This document shows, piece by piece, positions 7,760-13,829 of a DNA stretch of 34,706 bases. The position numbers and the translations under genes are program-made. The DNA comes from an uncultured Brevundimonas sp. Lineage in GTDB: Bacteria; Pseudomonadota; Alphaproteobacteria; Caulobacterales; Caulobacteraceae. The notes below the pieces were generated by a model that worked only from the letters and a program-made list of their open reading frames with translations, did no database searches and was not told the DNA's origin. The DNA is taken from assembly GCF_943913055.1 (NCBI RefSeq), contig NZ_CALTWS010000002.1, positions 1 through 34,706 of the forward strand, in the 5' to 3' direction. Position 1 is the stretch's first letter. The number at the start of each line of letters is the position of its first letter.

Positions 7760-8993
7760 CCAGGCGGGCCATGACGGCCGCGATCACCCGCTCATAGACA
7801 CCCGTAAGCGCTTCCAGCTCGGCGACCGGCACCCGCTCGTCGACCTGATGCATGGTCTGGCCGACCAGGCCCAGCTCCAGCACCGGGCACATCGCGCGGA
7901 TGAAGCGGGCGTCTGAGGTGCCGCCGGTGGTCGAGGCGACGGGCCGGCGACCGGTCTCGGCCTCCACCGCCTCCTGCACCGCCGTCACGAAGTCGCCGGC
8001 GGGGGTCAGGAAGGCATTACCCGAGCACAGATGTTCCAGCTCGATCCGCAGGCCTGACTCCGCTTGCGCTTCGCCCGCTACGCTGTTCAGCCAGGCGATC
8101 AGATCGTCGCCCGTGTGGGTCGGGTTGAAGCGGATGTTCAGGCGCGCCTTCGCCTCTGACGGAATGATGTTGGTGGCCGGATTGCCGATGTCGATGGTTG
8201 TGATTTCCAGGTTCGAGGGCTGGAAGGCCACGCTCAAGCAGTCCCGCTCCGCGAGCGGGACGTTAGCGTCCAACAAAGGATACCCCTGATCCAGTTCGTG
8301 GTCGGCCAGCCGGGCCAGCAGGCGGGCCATCACAGGCGCGGGATTGGCCGCCCGGTCCGGATAGGCGACGTGCCCCTGTTTGCCGTGGACGGTGATCCAG
8401 CTGTTCAGCGAGCCGCGCCGCCCGACCTTGATCATGTCGCCGAGCGCCTGTTGCGAGGACGGCTCGCCGACCACGCAGGCGTCGATGACCTCGCCCTCGG
8501 CCATCAGGGCCTCGACCACACGCTTGGTGCCGTGGAGCGCAGGCCCTTCCTCGTCGCCGGTGATCAGGAAAGACAGGGAGCCGGGGACGTCGCCCGACGC
8601 CAGCACGCGCGACACAGCCGCCGTCCAGGCCGCGATGCCGCCCTTCATGTCGACCGCCCCACGCCCGTACAGGACCCCGTCCTTGACCTCGGCGGCAAAC
8701 GGATCGGACGACCAGGCCTCAACGCGCCCCGTCGGCACCACATCGGTATGACCGGCGAAACACAGATTGGGCGAGGCGGTGCCGCGCCGGGCATACAGGT
8801 TCTCGATCCGCGCATCCGGGCCTACACCCGACGGCCCTGCGAACACCATCCGGCGGCAGGTGAAGCCCAGGCCCGTCAGCGTCCGCTCCAGCACATCCAT
8901 CGCGCCCTCGTCGGCGGGGGTGACCGAGGGGATGCGGATCAGGTCCCGCGTCAGTTCGACAGGATCGATTACGGGATGTGATGGGGCGCTCAT
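7752..8993 (-). CDS. dapE: succinyl-diaminopimelate desuccinylase
   Basis: DapE hydrolyses N-succinyl-LL-diaminopimelate in lysine and peptidoglycan precursor synthesis. Metal-site motifs are FAGHTDVVP (H82), GRGAVDMKGG (D115), ITGDEEGPA (E148, E149) and GEPSS (E177). PSNLEITTIDIGNPATNIIPSEAKARLNIRFN and the final GQTMHQVDERV are typical. At 413 residues it is longer than the usual 375-385. Part of the excess is an insertion at about residues 238-257 (LLDANVPLAERDCLSVAF) encoded by a copy of the dispersed palindromic repeat. The frame is intact, so the enzyme is probably functional. It converges on the small gene at 7622. Confidence 0.96.
   Translation of the reverse strand: MSAPSHPVIDPVELTRDLIRIPSVTPADEGAMDVLERTLTGLGFTCRRMVFAGPSGVGPDARIENLYARRGTASPNLCFAGHTDVVPTGRVEAWSSDPFAAEVKDGVLYGRGAVDMKGGIAAWTAAVSRVLASGDVPGSLSFLITGDEEGPALHGTKRVVEALMAEGEVIDACVVGEPSSQQALGDMIKVGRRGSLNSWITVHGKQGHVAYPDRAANPAPVMARLLARLADHELDQGYPLLDANVPLAERDCLSVAFQPSNLEITTIDIGNPATNIIPSEAKARLNIRFNPTHTGDDLIAWLNSVAGEAQAESGLRIELEHLCSGNAFLTPAGDFVTAVQEAVEAETGRRPVASTTGGTSDARFIRAMCPVLELGLVGQTMHQVDERVPVAELEALTGVYERVIAAVMARLAS
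8231..8268 (-). repeat. dispersed palindromic element, copy 2 (inside dapE)
   Basis: On the minus strand this reads CGCTAACG, an 8-bp perfect inner stem (GTCCCGCT / AGCGGGAC) around CGCGG, then TGCTTGAGCG. The outer CGCT/AGCG arms pair. Both conserved boxes (CTAACG and TGCTTGAG) are exact. It lies in frame within dapE and encodes an extra segment between conserved DapE blocks, so it looks like an insertion tolerated as peptide. Confidence 0.8.
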
Positions 8994-9040
8994 AAGGCTG
9001 TGCTTTACGAGAAAGGCCAGTGAGGCGCAAAGACGACGTC

Positions 9041-9511
9041 ATGCCCAAGATCGACATCGATGCCGCACCCACCGGCCACGGCACTGGTTACCCGGAGGAG
9101 TTCGCCGCGCCTTGCAAGCCGCGCCGCCGCTGGCGTCTGGGCGATGCGGTCGGGCTGGATCAGTTCGGGGTCAATCTGCTGCGGCTGCCGGATGGGGCCT
9201 GGTCCAGCCAGCGTCACTGGCACGAGGGCGAGGACGAGTTCGTCTGGGTCGTCTCTGGCGAGGTCGTGCTGGTCGAGGATGAGGGCGAGACGATCCTTCG
9301 GGCAGGCGATTGCGCGGGCTTCAAGGCGGGCGTGCCCAACGGCCACAAGATCGAGAACCGATCCGGGGCCGAGGCCGTTCTGCTGGAGGTCGGCACCCGT
9401 GTGCCGGGCGGCGACAATGGCGACTATCCCGACATCGACATGGTGTTCCGGCAGGACGTCTTTCTGCGCCGCGACGGTACCCCCTTTCCGAAAGTCGACC
9501 GCCGCACGTGA
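9041..9511 (+). CDS. cupin domain protein
   Basis: A protein of 156 residues from the ATG at 9041; a GTG at 9020 in frame is possible but badly spaced from its purine tract. The single cupin barrel is clear: QRHWHEGEDEFVWVVSGEVVL is motif 1 with metal-type His and Glu residues, and AGDCAGFKAGVPNGHKIEN is motif 2 with the last His. Proteins of this type bind a metal and act as sugar or small-molecule enzymes or sensors; the substrate cannot be named. Its stop overlaps the GTG start of the MFS gene (GTGA), so the two are translationally coupled. Confidence 0.85.
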   Translation: MPKIDIDAAPTGHGTGYPEEFAAPCKPRRRWRLGDAVGLDQFGVNLLRLPDGAWSSQRHWHEGEDEFVWVVSGEVVLVEDEGETILRAGDCAGFKAGVPNGHKIENRSGAEAVLLEVGTRVPGGDNGDYPDIDMVFRQDVFLRRDGTPFPKVDRRT

Positions 9512-10791
9512 CCGAGACCATCGAAACGACAGAGCCTGTGCAGCCCCCGCCGCCGCCAGAGGGTCCGTCCAGTCCATGGGCCATCCGCGATTTCCGCCTG
9601 CTGTGGCTGGGGCGGGTGGCGGCGGTGCTGGGGATACAGATCCAGTCCTCGGCCCTTTTGTGGCAGGTCTATGAGATCGCGCGCCGGGATCGCCCCATCG
9701 CCGAGGCCAGCCTGTATCTGGGGCTGGTGGGGCTGTGCCAGTTTCTGCCGCTCCTGGCCTTCACCCTGCCCGCCGGGGCCATGGCCGACCGCCGGGACCG
9801 CAAGCATACGGTGACCATCTCGGTCTTCGTCGAGTCGATGTGCGCCCTCGGTTTCCTGCTGATGGCGCTGCACGGCAATCCGCCGCTGTGGGGCCTCTTG
9901 GCCGTGGCGGCAGTATTCGGGGCGGCGCGGGCGTTCCTGGCCCCGGCCAGCCAGGCCTTCCTGCCGATGGTGGTGGGGCGAAAGGCCCTGCCCCCCGCCA
10001 TCGCGGCCCAGTCCATCGCCTTTCAGACCGGGGCCATCGCCGGCCCGGCCCTGGGCGGAGTCATCGTGGGGTTCAGCGTGCCGCTGGCCTATGCGGTGGC
10101 CATGGGGCTGTTCTTCGTGGGCATCGCCTCGATCCTGCTGATCCGCACCAGCGGCAAGCCGATCTTCACCGACACGGGCGTGTCGCCGCTGGCTCTGGTC
10201 AAGGAGGGGCTGGACTATGTGTGGAAGACCAAGATCGTACTGGGGGCCATATCGCTGGATCTGGTCGTGGTCCTGCTGGCGGGGGTGGCCCTGCTGACGC
10301 CGATCTTCGCGCGCGACATCCTGCATGTGGGGCCGGAAGGGTTCGGCCTGCTGCGGGCGTCGTTCGGGGTCGGGGCCCTGCTGGTCGCCCTGTATCTCAG
10401 CCGCTTCCCCATCATGCGACGGGGGGGCTTGTGGATGTTCGCGTCCGTGGCCGTGTTCGGGCTCAGCACCCTGACGTTCGGCCTGTCGCACTTTGTCTGG
10501 CTCAGTGCGCTCGCTTTGTTCATCGGCGGCGGGGCGGACATGATCAGCGTCAACATCCGCCAGACCCTGATCCAGCTGGCGACGCCCGATCACATGCGCG
10601 GGCGTGTGTCGTCGGTCTCCATGCTGTTCATCGGCGCCTCCAACGAACTGGGCGAGGCCTACAGCGGCGTCGCCGTGCGCTTCCTGGGGCCGGTCGGCGC
10701 GGCGGTATTCGGTGGCTTCGGCGCGCTGGCGGCGACGGGCATCTGGGCCAGGGTGTTCCCCAGCCTGAGGAAGGCGGATCGGCTTTCGTAG
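9508..10791 (+). CDS. MFS transporter (EntS-like, MFS_3 type)
   Basis: The GTG at 9508, which overlaps the cupin stop, gives 427 residues. An acidic, proline-rich start is followed by SSPWAIRDFRLLWLGRVAAVLG, typical of enterobactin-exporter-like MFS proteins, then about 12 hydrophobic segments. The signature loop AGAMADRRDRKHTV lies between helices 2 and 3. Another hallmark is TLIQLATPDHMRGRVSSVSMLF in the second half. The family exports siderophores, drugs or other small molecules; no substrate can be assigned. It ends in an inverted repeat shared with the convergent dCTP deaminase gene. Confidence 0.88.
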   Translation: MTETIETTEPVQPPPPPEGPSSPWAIRDFRLLWLGRVAAVLGIQIQSSALLWQVYEIARRDRPIAEASLYLGLVGLCQFLPLLAFTLPAGAMADRRDRKHTVTISVFVESMCALGFLLMALHGNPPLWGLLAVAAVFGAARAFLAPASQAFLPMVVGRKALPPAIAAQSIAFQTGAIAGPALGGVIVGFSVPLAYAVAMGLFFVGIASILLIRTSGKPIFTDTGVSPLALVKEGLDYVWKTKIVLGAISLDLVVVLLAGVALLTPIFARDILHVGPEGFGLLRASFGVGALLVALYLSRFPIMRRGGLWMFASVAVFGLSTLTFGLSHFVWLSALALFIGGGADMISVNIRQTLIQLATPDHMRGRVSSVSMLFIGASNELGEAYSGVAVRFLGPVGAAVFGGFGALAATGIWARVFPSLRKADRLS

Positions 10792-10869
10792 GGATGAGAG
10801 ACTAGGGAAGAGCAGTTCGAAGCCTGGGCGTCCTACACCGAATCCCTAATCCCTAGTCCCTCATCCCTA
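10789..10869. terminator. large inverted repeat between convergent genes
   Basis: Arms at 10789-10808 and 10850-10869 are complementary over 19 of 20 positions (TAGGGATGAGAGACTAGGGA in the left arm), with a 41-nt loop. It starts at the MFS stop codon and ends 11 bp from the dCTP deaminase stop. A bidirectional terminator or 3' stabiliser is likely. There is no strong T run. The right arm is itself built of near-repeats of CCCTAAT, CCCTAGT and CCCTCAT. Confidence 0.5.
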
Positions 10870-10880
10870 TAACCTTCTCC

Positions 10881-11909
10881 TCACCACACCCTGAAATGCT
10901 TGCTCAGCTTCAGGCCCTGGCTTTGATAGTGGCTGCCGCCTTCGCCATACAGGCGGGTGGGGCGCATCGTCAGGGGTTCATAGACCAGGCGGGCGACGAT
11001 CTGGCCGTGTTCCAGGAGGAACGGCGTGTCATGGGTGCGAACCTCCAGCACGCCCTTGGACCCCGCCCCATGCGCCTCGTCCGTGCCGAAGCCCGGATCG
11101 AAGAAGCCGGCATAGTGGACGCGGAACTCGCCCACCGACGGATCGATGGGGGTCATCTCCGCGGCCTGATCGACGGGGATTTCCACGTCGTCGGATGAGG
11201 CGAGGATGTAGAACTCGCCCGGGTCCAGCAGCAGCTCGCCGCGCCGCAGGGTCAGCGGCTCCCAGAAGTCGCGTGGGTCGTGGCCGTCGATGTGATCCAT
11301 GTTGACCACGCCCGCATGGCGGCGCCCGCGATAGCCCACGATGCCGTTGTCTCCGGCCCGAAGGTCGACCCCGACGCTGCGGGTCTCCAGCTTGGGCGGC
11401 TCGCCCGCCTTCAGCCGCAGCTGGTTCAGCCGCGTGCCGGGCCGCACCAGGATGGAAAAGGTCTGGGGCGCGATCTCCATATACAGCGGCCCGTCATAGC
11501 CCTCGGCCACATCGTCGAAAGAAGCTCCCTGATCGGTCAGCAGGCGTACGAAGACGTCGACCCGCCCGGTCGAGCTCTTGGGATTGGCGCGCGCGATCAG
11601 GCCCTTGGGCAGGCTCAGCCGCTCCTGAAGCCGGGCGATGTAGACGCAGCCCTTTTCCAGCACATAGCCGCCCGACAGGTCGATGGGATGCATGGAGACG
11701 TCGGCGATGCGGTCCAGCACCTTGCGCTGGCCGGGCAGGAAGCTGGCACGGACGCGCCAGGCCTCATTGGACAGGCGCAGGTCCAGACTGGCCGGCTGGA
11801 CCTGATCGGCATCGAAGGGGGTGTCGGACGCGATCGCGCCGGTGGCGATCAGGGCCTCGATGGACTGGCAGGGCAGGATGCCCGCAACGGAAAGGTCGAT
11901 GGACTGCAT
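10881..11909 (-). CDS. dcd: 2'-deoxycytidine 5'-triphosphate deaminase, two-domain type
   Basis: This 342-residue protein is about twice the usual bacterial Dcd length and consists of two dUTPase-like beta-barrel halves, the form known in Alphaproteobacteria. The first half has QPASLDLRLSNEAWRV and RANPKSSTGRVDVFVRLL, where the Ser-Arg motif belongs to the active site. The second half has VGVDLRAGDNGIVGYR, DPGEFYILAS and HYAGFFDPGFG. The enzyme deaminates dCTP to dUTP on the way to dTTP. The ATG at 11909 fits. It is convergent with the MFS gene and divergent from apaG. Confidence 0.92.
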   Translation of the reverse strand: MQSIDLSVAGILPCQSIEALIATGAIASDTPFDADQVQPASLDLRLSNEAWRVRASFLPGQRKVLDRIADVSMHPIDLSGGYVLEKGCVYIARLQERLSLPKGLIARANPKSSTGRVDVFVRLLTDQGASFDDVAEGYDGPLYMEIAPQTFSILVRPGTRLNQLRLKAGEPPKLETRSVGVDLRAGDNGIVGYRGRRHAGVVNMDHIDGHDPRDFWEPLTLRRGELLLDPGEFYILASSDDVEIPVDQAAEMTPIDPSVGEFRVHYAGFFDPGFGTDEAHGAGSKGVLEVRTHDTPFLLEHGQIVARLVYEPLTMRPTRLYGEGGSHYQSQGLKLSKHFRVW

Positions 11910-11989
11910 AAGAGCCGACTTACACGAATTCGCGCCGTGTCTCCCCCTCTCACGCTTGACGTTTCGCCCCCGCGGCGGACGATAGGCCG

Positions 11990-12397
11990 ATGCACGACAC
12001 CCCCGCCTATGAAGCCGAGACCGACGGCATCGTCGTCCGCGTCCGCCCCAGCTTTCTGGCGGGCCAGTCGAACCCCGACGCCGGCCGCTGGGTCTGGGCC
12101 TATCAGGTGGAGATCGTGAACCTGACCGGGGTGGCCGTGCAACTGATGGCCCGCCACTGGATCATCACCGACGCCAGAGGCCAGGTCGAGGATGTGCGGG
12201 GCCCCGGCGTGGTCGGCGAACAGCCTGTGATCGCACCGGGCGGCAGCTATACCTACGCCTCCGGCTGCCCCCTGACGACGCCGTCCGGCTCCATGGTCGG
12301 CAGCTATGCGATGGTGGATGCCGAGGGCCGCAGCTTCGACGCGGCCATCCCGGCCTTCAGCCTGGATGTGCCCGGACAGAGAAGAGTGCTGAACTAG
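11990..12397 (+). CDS. apaG: ApaG domain protein
   Basis: This 135-residue protein matches ApaG: GIVVRVRPSFLAGQS, the WVWAYQVEIVN strand, ARHWIITDARGQVEDVRGPGVVGEQP and the GSYTYASGCPLTTPSGSMVGSY block are hallmarks. ApaG has a fibronectin-III-like fold and is named for a link to cobalt and magnesium efflux; its biochemical role is uncertain. The start at 11990 lies 80 bp from the divergent dcd start, so the two share a promoter region. The downstream region to 12739 is noncoding and rich in hairpins and repeats. Confidence 0.94.
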   Translation: MHDTPAYEAETDGIVVRVRPSFLAGQSNPDAGRWVWAYQVEIVNLTGVAVQLMARHWIITDARGQVEDVRGPGVVGEQPVIAPGGSYTYASGCPLTTPSGSMVGSYAMVDAEGRSFDAAIPAFSLDVPGQRRVLN

Positions 12398-12416
12398 GGC
12401 GAGCCGTCAGAACCTC

Positions 12417-12456
12417 GGCCTCAAGCAGCGAGCGGCCGCGTCGCGAGCGTTAAGCC
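12417..12456 (-). repeat. dispersed palindromic element, copy 3
   Basis: On the minus strand it reads GGCTTAACGCTCGCG, a short loop, then CGCTCGCTGCTTGAGGCC. The outer arms GGC/GCC pair. The left box carries one extra T (CTTAACG). Confidence 0.75.
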
Positions 12457-12463
12457 AAAAAGA

Positions 12464-12504
12464 GGGCTCAAGCAGCGGAGCCGCCGCGCGGCGAGCGATA
12501 GCCC
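12464..12504 (-). repeat. dispersed palindromic element, copy 4
   Basis: The minus strand reads GGGCTATCGCTCGCC, loop, then CGCTGCTTGAGCCC. The outer arms GGGCT/AGCCC pair (5 bp), and the inner arms GCCGC/GCGGC pair. Both arm sequences differ from copy 6 but keep pairing. Confidence 0.78.
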
Positions 12505-12519
12505 CAGAAGGAATGGTGA

Positions 12520-12551
12520 GGGGCTGCGTCAACCCGGATAACCGCAGCCCC
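12520..12551. terminator. 9-bp hairpin downstream of apaG
   Basis: GGGGCTGCG at 12520-12528 pairs with CGCAGCCCC at 12543-12551 around a 14-nt loop. There is no T run. It may end or protect the apaG transcript. Confidence 0.35.
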
Positions 12552-12633
12552 GCCCCAGTCACTCAGCAGCGCATGCGGGTGCGTCGCCGAGGTGGAGGGC
12601 GGCTCTCTAGGAGCCATTCGTGACATTTCTTGG

Positions 12634-12664
12634 GGCGCTATCGGCTATCGCCTGCTTGAGCGCC
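12634..12664 (+). repeat. dispersed palindromic element, copy 5, with extended flanking stem
   Basis: The plus strand reads GGCGCTATCG...CTGCTTGAGCGCC, with a 6-bp outer stem. The core is shorter than in other copies. The flanks ACATTTCTTGG and AGGAAATGT are also roughly complementary, extending the hairpin to about 12623-12673. Confidence 0.72.
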
Positions 12665-12697
12665 AGGAAATGTAGATGCTGAAGGCAGCACCGCGAC

Positions 12698-12737
12698 GCG
12701 CTCAAGCAGCGAGCGACCGCGTCGCGAGCGTTAGCGC
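12698..12737 (-). repeat. dispersed palindromic element, copy 6 (3' end of gcrA)
   Basis: The minus strand reads GCGCTAACGCTCGCGAC, GCG, then GTCGCTCGCTGCTTGAGCGC. The outer stem is 5 bp and the inner stem GCGAC/GTCGC is 5 bp. It begins 2 bp after the gcrA stop codon and would be the first structure in its 3' UTR. Confidence 0.8.
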
Positions 12738-12739
12738 CC

Positions 12740-13249
12740 TTAGATGTAGCGCCTCAGGCTGCGGGCCAGATCGTTGGAGCCGCCCTTCTTGACCTGGGGC
12801 TGGTAGGCGACGCGGGCGTGTTCGACGCAGTAGACGCCTTCGGAGGCGCGGCGGCCACAGAAGGTGAACTCCGACGACGACGGGTCGCCGATCGGCCATT
12901 TGCACATGTGCGCCCCCAGGGTCATCACCGTGGCGGTGCCGGGCAGGTCGGGCATGGGCGCGGGCACCGACGGCGCGGCCGGGCGCGGCTGGACCGCCTC
13001 GATGCGGCGCGGGGCCGAGGGGGCCTGTGTCGCCTGGGGCGCCGGGCGCGGACGGGCGGTGCGGAAGGTGGCGCGTGCAGGCTGCGACGGGGCGGCCCGG
13101 CCCGACAAGCCCAGGCGGTGCACCTTGCCGATCACGGCGTTGCGGGTGACGCCGCCGCCCAGCTGTTTGGCGATCTGGCTGGCCGACTGACCCTCCAGCC
13201 ACAGCTTCGTCAGCGCGCCGACGCGATCTTCTGTCCAGCCTGCGGTCAT
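12740..13249 (-). CDS. gcrA: GcrA cell cycle regulator
   Basis: GcrA is the Caulobacterales transcription factor that works with sigma-70 RNA polymerase at promoters carrying CcrM-methylated GANTC sites. The N-terminal DNA-binding region is nearly diagnostic: WTEDRVGALTKLWLEG, SASQIAKQLGG, TRNAVIGKVHRLGLSGRAAP. A Pro/Ala-rich linker (about 50-110) leads to a C-terminal Cys-containing polymerase-binding part (HMCKWPIGDPSSSEFTFCGRR, YCVEHARVAYQP). I chose the ATG at 13249 because GGAGG is 5 nt away; the adjacent ATG at 13252 is only 2 nt from it. One residue is extra in the LGGGVTRN loop compared with the Caulobacter LGGVTRN I remember. A repeat abuts the stop codon. Confidence 0.96.
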   Translation of the reverse strand: MTAGWTEDRVGALTKLWLEGQSASQIAKQLGGGVTRNAVIGKVHRLGLSGRAAPSQPARATFRTARPRPAPQATQAPSAPRRIEAVQPRPAAPSVPAPMPDLPGTATVMTLGAHMCKWPIGDPSSSEFTFCGRRASEGVYCVEHARVAYQPQVKKGGSNDLARSLRRYI

Positions 13250-13267
13250 CATGCCCTCCGGGGAACG

Positions 13268-13272
13268 GATTC
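13268..13272. promoter_or_regulatory. GANTC (CcrM methylation) site upstream of gcrA
   Basis: GATTC lies 16 bp before the gcrA start region. In Caulobacter gcrA expression responds to CcrM methylation state; the site is seen, the control is inferred. Confidence 0.5.
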
Positions 13273-13323
13273 AATATATGGGGTCCAGACGTCCCTCCGA
13301 ATGTCTCGACCTACAACCAATCG

Positions 13324-13338
13324 TAAACGAGCGCTTAA
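13324..13338. promoter_or_regulatory. possible CtrA box upstream of gcrA
   Basis: The minus strand reads TTAA, seven bases, TTTA, one mismatch from the CtrA consensus TTAA-N7-TTAA. CtrA represses gcrA in Caulobacter, so position and spacing fit. A chance match in this more AT-rich stretch cannot be excluded. Confidence 0.4.
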
Positions 13339-13354
13339 TTGACGCAAGATGTGC

Positions 13355-13359
13355 GATTC
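13355..13359. promoter_or_regulatory. second GANTC site upstream of gcrA
   Basis: A second GATTC, about 105 bp upstream of the gcrA start, between the CtrA-like box and the divergent ferredoxin gene. The two GATTC sites flank the CtrA-like box. Confidence 0.45.
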
Positions 13360-13454
13360 CGTCCGTCCACAGGAACCACATCTTGTATGGTTAATCGCCA
13401 TTGCGTTGAAACGCCGCCCTTGCGTCCGGCCCAGCTAACGGCGATCTGGCGGAC

Positions 13455-13790
13455 ATGGCTCTGAAGACCGCAAAAACCCGCTGGCGCGACGTCGTTCTGG
13501 TCTGTCGCAAATGCCAGAAGAAGCTGGACGGCGGCTTCGGCCCCGACGGCGACAAGACGCTGAAGAAGGCCCTGCGCAAATATCTGAAGGCGGGCAAGGG
13601 GCGGAAGGCCGAGCTGGCCGTGGTCGGCACCGACTGTTTCGACGTCTGCCCGAGGAATGCGGTGGTGGCCGTCAACGCCGCCAACCCGAAGGCCCTGCTG
13701 GTCGTGCCTGCGGGCGCGGACCTGTTCGAGGTCAAGGCCCGGCTGGGGCTGGACGATGATCGGCGGCTGAAGGCGTTTCCTGCCGACTGA
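13455..13790 (+). CDS. thioredoxin-like (2Fe-2S) ferredoxin domain protein
   Basis: This 111-residue protein has the cysteine pattern of thioredoxin-like 2Fe-2S ferredoxins: VCRKCQKK (C-x2-C) near residue 17 and TDCFDVCPRNAVVAV (C-x3-C) near residue 60. The rest has the alternating pattern LAVVGTD and ALLVVPAG expected for the fold. Such small proteins are usually electron carriers or subunit relics of NADH dehydrogenase type; the partner here is unknown. It is transcribed divergently from gcrA and may share its upstream region. It is followed 39 bp later by an MFS transporter. Confidence 0.8.
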   Translation: MALKTAKTRWRDVVLVCRKCQKKLDGGFGPDGDKTLKKALRKYLKAGKGRKAELAVVGTDCFDVCPRNAVVAVNAANPKALLVVPAGADLFEVKARLGLDDDRRLKAFPAD

Positions 13791-13829
13791 TGGGGTGACC
13801 TGTCGCAGCCGTGGGTCTAGGACTGGGTC

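Larger units (their letters stand above)
12398..12739. other. noncoding, hairpin- and repeat-rich block between apaG and gcrA
   Basis: This 342-bp stretch has no convincing gene on either strand. It holds four copies of the dispersed palindromic element (12417-12456, 12464-12504, 12634-12664, 12698-12737) and a 9-bp hairpin at 12520-12551. There is also a short GGCTC/GAGCC stem near 12601-12615. The density of paired arms suggests 3' ends of the convergent apaG and gcrA transcripts. Confidence 0.7.

Noticed and set aside
7585..7797. 70-residue plus-strand frame overlapping the small gene at 7622
   Set aside because: Different frame with Arg/Ala-rich composition and a poor start, and it runs deeper into dapE antisense; the GTG frame has the better ribosome-binding site and membrane helix.
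8056..8100. Possible second repeat-like insertion in dapE (GAAGCGC-rich segment encoding SVAGEAQAESGL)
   Set aside because: It lacks the TGCTTGAG box and has only weak pairing; the protein segment may be a normal variable loop.
9424..10593. 389-residue minus-strand frame opposite the MFS gene
   Set aside because: Composition is the mirror of GC-rich MFS codons and has no membrane or domain pattern.
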